Shown piece by piece: positions 34,801-44,030 of a DNA stretch of 64,000 nt. This DNA is from Mycobacterium parmense (GTDB taxonomy: Bacteria > Actinomycetota > Actinomycetes > Mycobacteriales > Mycobacteriaceae). Made by a program: the position numbers and the translations under genes. Every line of letters begins with the position of its first letter. Within the stretch, counting starts at the first letter, position 1. The notes under the pieces are model-generated. The model had not been told where the DNA came from, did no database searches, and saw only the letters and a list, made by a program, of their open reading frames with translations. Location: contig NZ_AP022614.1 in NCBI RefSeq assembly GCF_010730575.1, positions 3,348,001 to 3,412,000 of the forward strand, in the 5' to 3' direction.

Positions 34801-35999
34801 TCGATGTAGGACACGTCCTTGCCGGTGTAAATGGGGTTCATGTCGCGCGTCTGCGGCGACGGCGCGCGCCGGCCCTGCGAGAGCTCGGCACGCACCGCCG
34901 CGAAGAAGTCTCGCGGTATCGCGCACACGAACCGTGGCCACGTGTAGCGCGCGGCCCAGTCGCGGTGGATCGCGGTGACCCATTTGTTCGGCGGCGTGTA
35001 GTCCGTCCCGACGGGCAGCAGCACGTTGCGGGTCAGGGCGACCCGCTTCAGCCGTGCGAACAGCGCATAGGTGGCCGCCTCGGCCTCGGCCAGCGACGCC
35101 GAGGAGTCCATCCCCCAGCCCGCCCCGTAGTGGGCGGGCATGTAATGGGTGAGCAGGCCGCGACCCGACGGCGCGATCCACTCGAACTCGCTGCTGAACT
35201 GCATGCGGTCGACGTCACCGTCCTGCGCCGGGCCCCACTGGTGGTGCGGTCCGCGGGCCCACGAACTCGACGTCAGGCCGGCGTCGGCGGCCAGCCCCGG
35301 GAACTGCGGGTCGTGGCCGAACACGTCGAGCTGCCAGGCGGTGGCCGGGTCGGCGCCCAGCACGTCGCGTTGAAAGCCACTGCCGTGCACCAGGTTCCGG
35401 ATCGTGGTCTCGGGGCTGGTGAGGTTGGTGTTGGGTTCGTTGTAGCTGCCGCCCATCACCTCGACGCGGCCCTCGGCCAGGAGCCGGCGCAGGTCGGCGC
35501 GGTCTTCGGGGCGGGCGTCCCAGTACGGCTTGAGGTAGTCGACCTCGGCCAGCACGAACTTGTACTCGGGTTCGCGGCGCGCCATCTCCAGGTGCGCGTG
35601 CACCAGTTCGAAGCCGTTGGTCTGCCGGCCCGGCGGGTCCTCGGTCCATTCGCTGGTGTAGGCGCCCTGGGTGTTCCACCAGACCGGGTCGTAGTGGAAG
35701 TGGCTGACCATGTACATGGTCCAGCCCGGCTCGGCGACGGTGAACTCGAACGGCAGCCGGGCGTCGCCGGCGTGGGCCCGCGCGGCCCGCCGTTCACCGA
35801 CGAGCGGGTCCCGCACGGCGACCGGGACCTCGATGACGCCGCCACCCGGCCGGGCCACAGCTGCGCCGCTGAGCCCGTCGCCGTCGATGCGGACCGTGGT
35901 GGGCTCGGCACACCCGGACACGGTGACGCGCGCCAGCTGCAGCGGCGCGTCGGGCGGGCCGACGAACAGTTCCGGGGACTCCGCCGAAACCAGCTGCAT
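31809..35999 (-). CDS. GH38 alpha-mannosidase family protein (Rv0648-like)
   Basis: 1396 aa, larger than the M. tuberculosis protein as I recall it (about 1215). The catalytic module starts near residue 95 with SHFHYDPVWWNTQ, where HxHxD binds zinc, and the nucleophile region is QLDVFGHDPQFPG near residue 220. Middle beta domains follow; the last 150 residues contain repeated VTVPPHTPAGLYPV-type immunoglobulin-like sequence. No signal peptide is seen, so it is presumably cytosolic and acts on mannosylated glycans or lipids during recycling. It is the first gene of the unit with the SurA-like and ROK genes. Confidence 0.88.
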   Translation of the reverse strand: MQLVSAESPELFVGPPDAPLQLARVTVSGCAEPTTVRIDGDGLSGAAVARPGGGVIEVPVAVRDPLVGERRAARAHAGDARLPFEFTVAEPGWTMYMVSHFHYDPVWWNTQGAYTSEWTEDPPGRQTNGFELVHAHLEMARREPEYKFVLAEVDYLKPYWDARPEDRADLRRLLAEGRVEVMGGSYNEPNTNLTSPETTIRNLVHGSGFQRDVLGADPATAWQLDVFGHDPQFPGLAADAGLTSSSWARGPHHQWGPAQDGDVDRMQFSSEFEWIAPSGRGLLTHYMPAHYGAGWGMDSSASLAEAEAATYALFARLKRVALTRNVLLPVGTDYTPPNKWVTAIHRDWAARYTWPRFVCAIPRDFFAAVRAELSQGRRAPSPQTRDMNPIYTGKDVSYIDTKQANRASENAVLEAERFAVFAASMTGADYPQAALAKAWVQLAYGAHHDAITGSESDQVYLDLLTGWRDAWELGRTARDNSLAVLSRAAGGDVVVWNPLSHRRTDVVTARLDPPPAAAVRVLDADGAEVPAHVEHGGRSVTWLARDVPSLGWRSYRLVPATECAGWEPAPGLRIANEHYRLAVDPVRGGGVASLQQGERELIADGRVGNELAVYEEYPAHPRQGEGPWHLLPKGPVVCSSETPARVQAFRGPLGQRLVVRGRVGTLLRYTQTLTLWNGVARLDCRTTIDDFTGEDRLLRLRWPCPVPGAMPVSEVGDAVVGRGFALLHDGPRSVDTAVHLWTLDNPAYGWFGLSSTVRVRAGTADDTARAVSVAEVVSPDETRSGPLARELMVALVRAGVTATCSGAEKPRYGHLAVDSNLPDVRIALGGPARNSFAKTVLAQADPVYTQELEHQLAATGRARVWVPAAEEFGSLADVWVPGADLRAPRALPVLVVDGRDADELRAAVADVAGELAAAEIAVAQQAPAQLGPFDARTVALLNRGVPSFAVDTEGTLHTALMRSCTGWPSGTWIDGPRRTAPDGSNFALQHWTHAFDYALASDAGDWRQAGIPARSAEFSQPLLAVVAARQPGTLAPVGSLLHVDPEGPVRLAALKAAGNPLTSGSAARVTPAKVALRLVETSGRHTRVAVGSALGAISDLRDADLLERPREHAGPLALHGYQVATALARLDMPAIAGDSTPLAPLAEAAQPLYARYWLHNRGPAPMGGLPAVAHLHPRLVAADPGGVVALRLTAASDCRDAALDGEVTVVGPPGWPVMPGALPFTLPSGEHREADVVVTVPPHTPAGLYPVRAQLRVTGTGGAGIPQAWRQVVEDVCVVCVGGASTGADLADLLFLVGEPAEVTVAAGGTARVTVTVGTRAGADLAAEAHLISPWGTWEWTGPAALGAVLPARGSVEFGFDVAPPAWQDPGQWWALIRVGCAGRLVYSPAVKVTVT

Positions 36000-36028
36000 G
36001 ACCGCACCTTACGAGGAACGATCGACGA

Positions 36029-36649
36029 ATGCCCGCACTTGCCCCGCCCGTGGCCGACGAGCGCAGCGCCCTGCGCGAGTACCTGGCCTACCACCAGAGC
36101 GCCTACTTCGCCGTCTCCCACGGCCTCACCGACGAACAAGCCCGGTCGTCACCCTCGGTCAGCGCACTGTCGATCGGCGGCCTGGTGAAGCACGCCACCG
36201 GCATGCAGCGCAGCTGGATGAACCGGGTCGCCGCCGCCCCGGACCTGCCTGCGCCGGATCCCCGCCCGTTCGACCAGGTCTCCAAGGAGTACGCCGACCA
36301 GCACGTCATGGGCCCCGACGAGACGCTGGCCGGCCTGCTGCGGGCGTTCGAGGCGCAGAACGCGGAGTCGTTGCGACTGGTGGAGACCGCCGACCTCGAC
36401 GCCGCGGTGCCCGTGCCGCAGGACATCCCCTGGTTCCCGAAGAACCAGAAGGCGTGGTCGGTGCGCTGGGTGATCCTGCACGTGATCAACGAGCTGGCCA
36501 GGCACGCCGGTCACGCCGACATCGTCCGGGAGAGCATCGACGGCGCCACCATGTACGAGCTGATCGCCGCGCGGGAGGGCTGGGCGATACCGGGATGGGT
36601 TCAGCCCTGGAAAGGGCGTGCCGAGCCCGGTCAGACGATTGGGACTTGA
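36029..36649 (+). CDS. DinB/DUF664-like thiol-dependent enzyme family protein
   Basis: 206 aa four-helix-bundle protein. The family's metal histidines are likely H55 (GLVKHATGM) and the pair in LHVINELARHAGHADI near residue 155. Actinobacterial members use mycothiol as co-substrate, often for detoxification or isomerisation. It is divergent from the mannosidase gene across 29 bp and ends 26 bp before the ABC1 kinase gene. I do not recall a counterpart here in M. tuberculosis. The substrate is unknown. Confidence 0.82.
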   Translation: MPALAPPVADERSALREYLAYHQSAYFAVSHGLTDEQARSSPSVSALSIGGLVKHATGMQRSWMNRVAAAPDLPAPDPRPFDQVSKEYADQHVMGPDETLAGLLRAFEAQNAESLRLVETADLDAAVPVPQDIPWFPKNQKAWSVRWVILHVINELARHAGHADIVRESIDGATMYELIAAREGWAIPGWVQPWKGRAEPGQTIGT

Positions 36650-36675
36650 CACGTCCGGTTTGGCAGACTGCTGGG

Positions 36676-38022
36676 ATGAGCTCTACCAAACACCGCGAGG
36701 TGGCCAAGCTCGCCCGGGTGCCGTTGCCGGTCGAAGCGGCTCGCGTGGCCGCGACGGGCTGGCAGGTCACCCGCGCCGCCGCCCGCGTCGTCACGAAACT
36801 GCCGGGCAGGGGGCCGTGGCAGCAGAAGGTGATCTCCCAGCTCCCGCAGGCCTTCGCCGACCTGGGGCCGACCTACGTGAAGTTCGGTCAGATCGTCGCC
36901 TCCAGCCCCGGGGCGTTCGGTGAATCGCTGTCCCGCGAGTTCCGCGGCCTGCTCGACCGGGTGCCGCCCGCCGATTCGGCCGCAGTCCACAAGCTCTTCG
37001 TGGAAGATCTCGGCCGCGACCCCTCCGAGCTGTTCGCCAAGTGGGACGAGACACCGTTCGCGTCGGCCTCGATCGCCCAGGTGCACTACGCGACCCTGCA
37101 CAGCGGCGAAGAGGTGGTGGTCAAGATCCAGCGCCCCGGCATCCGCCGCCGCGTCGCCGCCGACCTGCAGATCCTCAAGCGATTCGCGCAGGCCGTGGAG
37201 CTGGCCAAGCTGGGCCGCCGGCTGTCGGCCCAGGACGTTGTCGCCGACTTCGCCGACAACCTGGCCGAGGAGCTGGACTTTCGTCTCGAAGCGCAGTCGA
37301 TGGAGGCGTGGGTCGCGCACCTGCACGCCTCCCCGCTGGGCCAGGGCATCCGGGTGCCGCAGGTGCACTGGGACTTCACCAGCGGGCGTGTGCTGACGAT
37401 GGAGCGGGTGCAGGGCATCCGCATCGACGACGCCGCCGCCATCCGCAAGGCCGGGTTCGACGGCACCGAGCTGGTCAAGGCGCTGCTGTTCAGCCTGTTC
37501 GAGGGCGGGCTGCGGCACGGGCTGTTCCACGGCGACCTGCACGCGGGCAACCTGTACGTCGACGAGCAGGGCCGGATCGTGTTCTTCGACTTCGGCATCA
37601 TGGGCCGCATCGACCCGCGCACCCGCTGGCTGCTGCGCGAGCTGGTCTACGCGTTGCTGGTCAAGAAGGACCACGCCGCGGCCGGCAAGATCGTGGTGCT
37701 GATGGGTGCGGTCGGCACGATGAAGCCCGAGGCCGAGGCCGCCAAGGATCTGGAGAAGTTCGCCACCCCGCTCACGATGCAGACGCTCGGGGACATGTCG
37801 TATGCCGACATCGGCCGGCAGCTGTCCGCGCTGGCCGACGCCTACGACGTCAAGCTCCCGCGGGAGCTGGTGCTGATCGGCAAGCAGTTCCTCTACGTGG
37901 AGCGCTACATGAAGCTGCTGGCGCCGCGGTGGCAGATGATGTCGGACCCGCAGCTGACCGGCTACTTCGCCAACTTCATGGTGGAGGTCAGCCGCGAGCA
38001 CTCCTCCGACGTCGAGGTCTAG
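36676..38022 (+). CDS. ABC1/UbiB-family atypical kinase (Rv0647c-like)
   Basis: 448 aa. The family KxGQ motif is YVKFGQIVASSPG near residue 75, the Ala-rich loop is FASASIAQVHYA near 132, the nucleotide-binding lysine is in VVVKIQRPG, and the catalytic and metal motifs are LFHGDLHAGNLYV and FFDFGIMG. UbiB-like kinases support quinone and lipid metabolism. It is followed 6 bp later by lipG, so they are one operon. Confidence 0.9.
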   Translation: MSSTKHREVAKLARVPLPVEAARVAATGWQVTRAAARVVTKLPGRGPWQQKVISQLPQAFADLGPTYVKFGQIVASSPGAFGESLSREFRGLLDRVPPADSAAVHKLFVEDLGRDPSELFAKWDETPFASASIAQVHYATLHSGEEVVVKIQRPGIRRRVAADLQILKRFAQAVELAKLGRRLSAQDVVADFADNLAEELDFRLEAQSMEAWVAHLHASPLGQGIRVPQVHWDFTSGRVLTMERVQGIRIDDAAAIRKAGFDGTELVKALLFSLFEGGLRHGLFHGDLHAGNLYVDEQGRIVFFDFGIMGRIDPRTRWLLRELVYALLVKKDHAAAGKIVVLMGAVGTMKPEAEAAKDLEKFATPLTMQTLGDMSYADIGRQLSALADAYDVKLPRELVLIGKQFLYVERYMKLLAPRWQMMSDPQLTGYFANFMVEVSREHSSDVEV

Positions 38023-38028
38023 GGGCCG

Positions 38029-38946
38029 ATGCAGATACGCAGCGGCCATGCGGCAGTGCCTCATCCCGACGGCGACCTGAAGCTGTACTACGAGGACATG
38101 GGCGACGTCGACCACCCGCCGGTCCTGTTGATCATGGGGCTGGGCGCGCAGCTGCTGTTATGGCGGACCGAGTTCTGCGAGCAACTGGTGGGCCGCGGCC
38201 TTCGGGTCATCCGCTACGACAACCGCGACGTAGGACTGTCCGGCAAGACGCGGCACCGCAGCTCCGGTCAGTCGCTGGTGACACGGCTGGTTCGCTCGTT
38301 TCTGGGCCTGCGCAGCAACGCGGCGTACACGCTCGAAGACATGGCCGACGACGCGGCCGCGCTGCTGGATCACCTCGGCATCCGGCACGCCCACATCGTG
38401 GGGGCCTCGATGGGCGGCATGATCGCCCAGATCTTCGCGGCGCGATTCCCCGAGCGAACGAAGACCCTGGGCGTCATCTTCTCCAGCAACAATTCGGCGT
38501 TTCTGCCCCCGCCGGCCCCGCGCGCGCTGCTGGCGCTGCTCAAGGGCCCGCCGCCGGACTCGCCGCGCGAGGTGATCATCGACAACGCGGTGCGCGTCAA
38601 CAAGATCATCGGCAGCCCTCGCTACCGCACGCCGGAAGAGCAGGCCCGCGCCGAGGCCGCCGAGGGCTACGACCGCAACTATTACCCCCAGGGGGTTGCT
38701 CGGCACTTCGGGGCGATCCTGGGCAGTGGCAGCCTCAAGCGCTACAACCGGCGGACCGTCGCACCCACGGTCGTGATCCACGGGAAGGCCGACATGTTGA
38801 TGCGGCCGTCCGGCGGCCGCGCGATCGCCCGGACGATCCGCGGAGCCGAATTGGTGTTGTTCGACGGAATGGCTCATGATCTGCCGCAGCAGTTGTGGGA
38901 GCATGTCATCACCGTGCTGACAAGCAACTTCGCCAGGGCGAGCTGA
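38029..38946 (+). CDS. lipG: Alpha/beta-hydrolase, lipase/esterase LipG
   Basis: 305 aa. Catalytic Ser in GASMGGMIAQ near residue 126, Asp in VIHGKADMLMRPSG, His in GMAHDLPQQ. The oxyanion region is LIMGLGAQLLLW. It corresponds to Rv0646c and precedes the mycolate methyltransferase genes. A thioesterase or phospholipase role has been proposed for the M. tuberculosis enzyme; substrate unproven from sequence. The adjacent gap before mmaA1 has a palindrome (38981-38992). Confidence 0.9.
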   Translation: MQIRSGHAAVPHPDGDLKLYYEDMGDVDHPPVLLIMGLGAQLLLWRTEFCEQLVGRGLRVIRYDNRDVGLSGKTRHRSSGQSLVTRLVRSFLGLRSNAAYTLEDMADDAAALLDHLGIRHAHIVGASMGGMIAQIFAARFPERTKTLGVIFSSNNSAFLPPPAPRALLALLKGPPPDSPREVIIDNAVRVNKIIGSPRYRTPEEQARAEAAEGYDRNYYPQGVARHFGAILGSGSLKRYNRRTVAPTVVIHGKADMLMRPSGGRAIARTIRGAELVLFDGMAHDLPQQLWEHVITVLTSNFARAS

Positions 38947-38965
38947 GCCGAAATCTTTTAGGTAA

Positions 38966-39895
<930 letters not shown>

Positions 39896-39912
39896 GCGGC
39901 GGCAAGCCGGTC

Positions 39913-39945
39913 GGGGAATCGCGGAGACCGCTTCCTCGATTCCCC
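39913..39945 (+). terminator. Hairpin after mmaA1
   Basis: A perfect 9-bp stem GGGGAATCG/CGATTCCCC with a 15-nt loop, 18 bp after the mmaA1 stop. There is no U-tract, so it may attenuate rather than fully stop transcription into the next mma gene. Confidence 0.5.
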
Positions 39946-40051
39946 GCGTTACGGGTGTAGCCTTCCCCGGATGGTCACTTGAGGTGCCCGTGAATCCGGG
40001 AGGTACGTCATATCTACCAACCCCGCCGACGCCGGCGCGACACGGTCCAAC

Positions 40052-40891
40052 GTGGACGACGTCCAGGCACATTACGACCTTTCGAACGAATTCTTCGGGC
40101 TGTTCCAGGATCCGACGCGGACCTACAGCTGCGCGTACTTCCCCCGCAACGGCATGACCCTGCAGGAGGCCCAGGTCGCCAAGCTCGATCTGACGCTCGG
40201 CAAGCTGGGGCTGCGGCCCGGGATGACGCTGCTGGACATCGGCTGCGGCTGGGGTTCGGTGCTCAAGCGCGCCCTGGAGAAGTACGACGTGAACGTCGTC
40301 GGCCTGACACTGTCCCGAAATCAGCTGTCCTACTGCAGGGAACTGCTCGACGACGTCGACAGCGGCCGCTCGCGCCGGGCGCTGCTCTGCGACTGGTCGG
40401 AGTTCGGCGACTCGGTGGACCGGATCGTCGTCATCGAGGCGTTGGAGCACTTCGGGTTTGACCGGTACGACGACTTCTTCACGTTCGCCTACAACGCCCT
40501 GCCCGACCGGGGGGTGATGCTGCTGCATTCGATCACCGGGTTGCACAGCAGCCAGGTCATCGAGCGCGGCATGCCCCTGACGATGGAGTGGGCGAGGTTC
40601 ATCAAGTTCCTCGTCACCGACATCTTCCCCGGCGGCCGCCTGCCGACGATCGAGACCGTCGAGGAGCACGCGAGGAAGGCCGGCTTCGAGGTGACGGGCG
40701 TCCAGTCCCTGCAGTCGGACTTCGCCCAGACCCTCGACCTGTGGTCGGAAGCCCTCCGGGCGCGCCGGGACGAGGCCCTCGAGATGCAGTCCGAGGCCAC
40801 CTACGACCGCTACATGCGGTACCTCACCGGCTGCGCCAAGGCGTTCCGGACTGGCTACGTCGACTGCAACCAGTTCACGCTGCAAAAGTAG
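40052..40891 (+). CDS. mmaA3: Mycolic acid methyltransferase, MmaA3-like (start codon unusual)
   Basis: 279 aa from the first ordinary start, the GTG at 40052. Homology begins earlier: in-frame codons from 40010 read ATA then STNPADAGATRSNVDDVQAHY, matching the MmaA3 N-terminus, and from there the length would be 293 aa, equal to M. tuberculosis MmaA3 as I recall it. A GGGAGG ribosome site lies 6 nt before that ATA, and no ATG, GTG or TTG occurs in frame between the upstream stop at 39980 and 40052. SAM motif [10 protein letters not shown] and the EALEHFGFDRYDDFF sequence are intact. MmaA3 O-methylates hydroxymycolates to methoxymycolates. Expression may be weak. Confidence 0.8.
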   Translation: MDDVQAHYDLSNEFFGLFQDPTRTYSCAYFPRNGMTLQEAQVAKLDLTLGKLGLRPGMTLLDIGCGWGSVLKRALEKYDVNVVGLTLSRNQLSYCRELLDDVDSGRSRRALLCDWSEFGDSVDRIVVIEALEHFGFDRYDDFFTFAYNALPDRGVMLLHSITGLHSSQVIERGMPLTMEWARFIKFLVTDIFPGGRLPTIETVEEHARKAGFEVTGVQSLQSDFAQTLDLWSEALRARRDEALEMQSEATYDRYMRYLTGCAKAFRTGYVDCNQFTLQK

Positions 40892-40966
40892 ACTTCAGTG
40901 CACACATCGCGCGACGCGCGCATGCCCTACCGGCAGTGATCGATATGCAGGAGAGAACCAGAAGAA

Positions 40967-41863
40967 ATGGCTGATCAACGGACTAGCCCGACGAAGACGC
41001 GGACGCGCTTCGAAGACATTCAGGCGCACTACGACGTCTCCGACGATTTCTTCGCCCTGTTCCAGGACCCCACCCGGATCTACAGCTGCGCGTATTTCGA
41101 GCGCGACGACATGACGCTCGAAGAGGCCCAGTACGCCAAGATCGACCTCAACCTGGACAAGCTCGACCTCAAGCCGGGCATGACCCTGCTCGACATCGGC
41201 TGCGGCTGGGGCACCACCATGAAGCGGGCGGTCGAGCGGTTCGACGTCAACGTCATCGGCCTGACGCTGTCGAAAAACCAGCACGCCCGCTGCGAGCAGG
41301 TGCTGGGGGCGCTGGACACCGACCGTTCGCGCCAGGTGCGGTTGCACGGCTGGGAGGACTTCAACGAGCCCGTCGACCGCATCGTGTCGATCGAGGCGTT
41401 CGAGCACTTCGGCCACGAGAACTACGACGACTTCTTCAAGCGCTGTTTCGACATCATGCCCGACGATGGCCGGATGACCGTGCAGAGCAGCGTCAGCTAC
41501 CACCCCTTCGAACTGGCGTCCCGCGGCAAGAAGCTGACCTTCGAGACGGCGCGCTTCATCAAGTTCATCGTGACCGAGATCTTCCCGGGCGGCCGGTTGC
41601 CCTCCACCGAGATGATGGTCGACCACGGCGCGAAGGCGGGTTTCCAGGTCCCCGAGCCGCTTTCGCTGCGGCCGCACTACATCAAGACGTTGCACATCTG
41701 GGCCGACACACTCGAATCCAACCGCGAAAAGGCCATCGAGATCACCTCGGAAGAGGTCTACGAGCGCTACATGAAATACCTGCGCGGTTGCGAGCACTAC
41801 TTCACCGACGAGATGCTCGACGTCAGCCTGGTCACCTACCTCAAGCCGGGCGCCGCCGCCTAG
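40967..41863 (+). CDS. mmaA4: Hydroxymycolate synthase MmaA4
   Basis: 298 aa, with [24 protein letters not shown] N-terminus (residues 6-22) and C-terminus [14 protein letters not shown] nearly identical to M. tuberculosis MmaA4. SAM motif [15 protein letters not shown]; carbocation-site region [17 protein letters not shown]. It makes the hydroxymethyl branch from which keto- and methoxy-mycolates derive. Good ribosome site (AGGAGAG). It lies 75 bp after the mmaA3-like gene. In M. tuberculosis rplA follows directly; here two extra genes intervene. Confidence 0.93.
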   Translation: MADQRTSPTKTRTRFEDIQAHYDVSDDFFALFQDPTRIYSCAYFERDDMTLEEAQYAKIDLNLDKLDLKPGMTLLDIGCGWGTTMKRAVERFDVNVIGLTLSKNQHARCEQVLGALDTDRSRQVRLHGWEDFNEPVDRIVSIEAFEHFGHENYDDFFKRCFDIMPDDGRMTVQSSVSYHPFELASRGKKLTFETARFIKFIVTEIFPGGRLPSTEMMVDHGAKAGFQVPEPLSLRPHYIKTLHIWADTLESNREKAIEITSEEVYERYMKYLRGCEHYFTDEMLDVSLVTYLKPGAAA

Positions 41864-41959
41864 TTCTCGGATCGGGGCTGTCGGATCGGGGCTGCGCCGT
41901 TCGTCAAACAGGTAGAGAGTGAGAGCATCAGGCCTCGCTCACTACCGGAGGTGACGAAC

Positions 41960-42658
41960 ATGCAGTACTTCGCGCTGTTGATCGGTCGAGAGCAAGACCG
42001 CTCACCCGACGATGCGGCCGCCGCGATGGCGGAATGGGAGAGGTTCCACGCCACGGCCGGCTCCGCCATCAAATCCGGAGACGCGCTGGCCCCCGCGGCC
42101 GCCGCCGTGGCCATCACCGGCGGCCCGGACGCGCCGACGGTCACCGACGGCCCCTTCGCCGAGTCCGCGGAGGTGGCGTGCGGCTACTACGTGTTCGAGG
42201 CCGAGAACCTCGACGAGGCGCTGGCGCTGGCGCGCGATGTCCCACTCGCGAAGTTCGGGGCCGTGGAACTGTGGCCCACGGTCCACGCGATCGACCAATC
42301 CCGCGCGCTCACCGGCAACGACTGGCTCGCGTTACTGCTGGAACCGCCCGCGTCCGCGCACACGCCGGGCACACCGGAGTGGGAGGCCGTGGCGGCGAAG
42401 CACGCGGATCTCCACGCGGCCGCGGGCGACCACATCATCGGCGGCGCCGCGCTGCACGACCGGTCCACGGCGACAACCGTGCGGGTACGCAATGGCGAGG
42501 TCCTGATCACGGACGGGCCGTACGTGGAAGGGGCCGAAATCGCCACCGGGATCTACCTGTTGAGTGCCGCGGACCGCGACGAAGCCGTCAAGCTCGCGTC
42601 GATGATTCCCGCTTCGACGGTGCAGCTGCGGCAGCTGGCCGGCATCTCCGCACTGTAG
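41960..42658 (+). CDS. Tandem YCII/DGPF-domain protein
   Basis: 232 aa with two dimeric alpha/beta-barrel YCII domains: one at about 1-105 with the motif VTDGPFAESAE (D63-F66), one at about 121-225 with ITDGPYVEGAE (185-188). The start is the ATG at 41960 (GGAGG 8 nt upstream); an in-frame GTG at 41951 has no room for a ribosome site. DGPF proteins are encoded beside ECF42 sigma factors in many bacteria, and the sigma gene follows 10 bp later. Their function is not established. They are probably co-transcribed. Confidence 0.88.
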   Translation: MQYFALLIGREQDRSPDDAAAAMAEWERFHATAGSAIKSGDALAPAAAAVAITGGPDAPTVTDGPFAESAEVACGYYVFEAENLDEALALARDVPLAKFGAVELWPTVHAIDQSRALTGNDWLALLLEPPASAHTPGTPEWEAVAAKHADLHAAAGDHIIGGAALHDRSTATTVRVRNGEVLITDGPYVEGAEIATGIYLLSAADRDEAVKLASMIPASTVQLRQLAGISAL

Positions 42659-42668
42659 CTCCTCGCGA

Positions 42669-43913
42669 ATGCCCGACCTGGACGGCGTCTTCCGGCGCGA
42701 GTGGGGACCGGCCGTGGCCGCGCTGGCGCGGTGGTGCGGTGATCTCACCGTCGCCGAAGACGCCGTCCAGGAAGCCTGCGCCGAGGCGCTGCGCACCTGG
42801 CGCCGAGACGGTCTGCCCGACAATCCCGGCGGATGGCTCATGACCGTTGCCCGCAACCGCCTGCGGGATCGGCTTCGCCGTGAATCCAACCGCCCCGCAA
42901 AGGAATTGGCTTACGTCGTGGATGACATCCAGGCTGTCCGGGCGCGCACCGAACGCACCGAGCCGCATCCGGTTCGTGACGACGAGCTGCGGATGATGTT
43001 CACCTGCGCGCACCCCGCCCTCGACCGGCAGTCGCAGCTGGCGCTCACCCTGAGGTTGGTGTCCGGGTTGACCGTCGCCGAGATCGCCAGGGCGCTCCTG
43101 CAGACCGAGCCGGCCGTCGGTCAGCGAATCACCCGCGCCAAGAACAAGATCCGGCGCGCCAACATCCCCCTGCGCGTACCGCCCGCCGCGCTCCTCGACG
43201 AACGCGTGCCGCACGTGTTGGCCTGTGTGTACTCCGTCTTCACCGAGGGGTACTGGTCGACGGGCGGCCCGTCGGCGATCCGTGACGAACTGTGCGACGA
43301 AGGCATCCGGCTGGCCACCGAACTGTGCGCGCTGATGCCGGCCGAGCCGGAGGCGCACGCGCTGGCCGCCCTGATGCTGCTGCATGATTCGCGGCGAGCG
43401 GCGCGGGCCGACGACACCGGAATGCTGGTGCCGCTCGAGGACCAGGACCGTCGCACGTGGGATCGCGGTCGCATTGCCCGTGGGTTGCAGCGGCTGGCGC
43501 GCGCGCAGGGCTCCACGGGCCCGTACCTGCCCCAGGCGGTGATCGCCGCGCTGCATGCCACGGCGCCGTCCTGGGAACGGACCGACTGGGTCGCCATTTG
43601 CGTCGCCTACGATCGGTTGGTGGCGCTGACCGATTCGCCGGTCGTGCGCGCCAATCGCGCACTGGCGGTAGGTTTGCGCGACGGGCCCGACGCCGGCCTG
43701 ACCGCCCTCGACAAGGTCGCCGGCGATCCGCGGCTCGCGCGCTCCAACCTGGTCGCGACGGTGCGCGCGGATTTACTGCGACGCGCCGGACGGCCCGCCG
43801 ACGCCCTGAAGTGGTACCGAATAGCGTTGACGGGCAACGGCTCTGAGCCGGGCCGCGAATTCCTGCGCCGGCGCATCGCCGAGTGCCAATCCTGCGAAGC
43901 CCCGCGCCGGTGA
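42669..43913 (+). CDS. ECF42-type RNA polymerase sigma factor
   Basis: 414 aa. Sigma region 2 is FRREWGPAVAALARWCGDLTVAEDAVQEACAEAL split over residues 8-41, and region 4 is LRLVSGLTVAEIARALLQTEPAVGQRITRAKNKIR near residues 130-165. A C-terminal extension of about 230 residues with TPR-like helical repeats (GPDAGLTALDKVAG, GRPADALKWYRIAL) is typical of group ECF42, which has no anti-sigma factor. Its natural partners are DGPF proteins, and one lies just upstream. I know of no counterpart at this place in M. tuberculosis. Confidence 0.88.
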   Translation: MPDLDGVFRREWGPAVAALARWCGDLTVAEDAVQEACAEALRTWRRDGLPDNPGGWLMTVARNRLRDRLRRESNRPAKELAYVVDDIQAVRARTERTEPHPVRDDELRMMFTCAHPALDRQSQLALTLRLVSGLTVAEIARALLQTEPAVGQRITRAKNKIRRANIPLRVPPAALLDERVPHVLACVYSVFTEGYWSTGGPSAIRDELCDEGIRLATELCALMPAEPEAHALAALMLLHDSRRAARADDTGMLVPLEDQDRRTWDRGRIARGLQRLARAQGSTGPYLPQAVIAALHATAPSWERTDWVAICVAYDRLVALTDSPVVRANRALAVGLRDGPDAGLTALDKVAGDPRLARSNLVATVRADLLRRAGRPADALKWYRIALTGNGSEPGREFLRRRIAECQSCEAPRR

Positions 43914-43921
43914 CGCGGCGC

Positions 43922-44030
43922 ATGGTCGGCTGCGTTCGCCCGCGCCTCACGGCGCGCGCTCACTACGCCTCGGGATCGATGGTCGGCTGCGTTCGCCCGC
44001 GCCTGAAGCGCGCGCTCACTACGCCTCGGC
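43922..44030. repeat. 57-bp tandem duplication containing the rplA tail
   Basis: Two nearly identical copies, each starting atggtcggctgcgttcgccc: 43922-43973 and 43979-44030. The second overlaps the rplA stop (residues ...FAEA and TAG). Each carries a short GC hairpin (CGCGCC/GGCGCG in the first, GCGC pairs in the second) that may act as terminator for the convergent sigma-factor and rplA genes. Confidence 0.85.

Noticed and set aside
36646..36675. TTGACA before the ABC1 kinase gene as a promoter
   Set aside because: TTGACA is present but no TAnnnT lies 16-19 bp away; the only candidate (CAGACT) is 12 bp away.
41951..41959. GTG at 41951 as the YCII gene start
   Set aside because: GGAGG overlaps the GTG, leaving no spacing; the ATG at 41960 fits the ribosome site and the family start.
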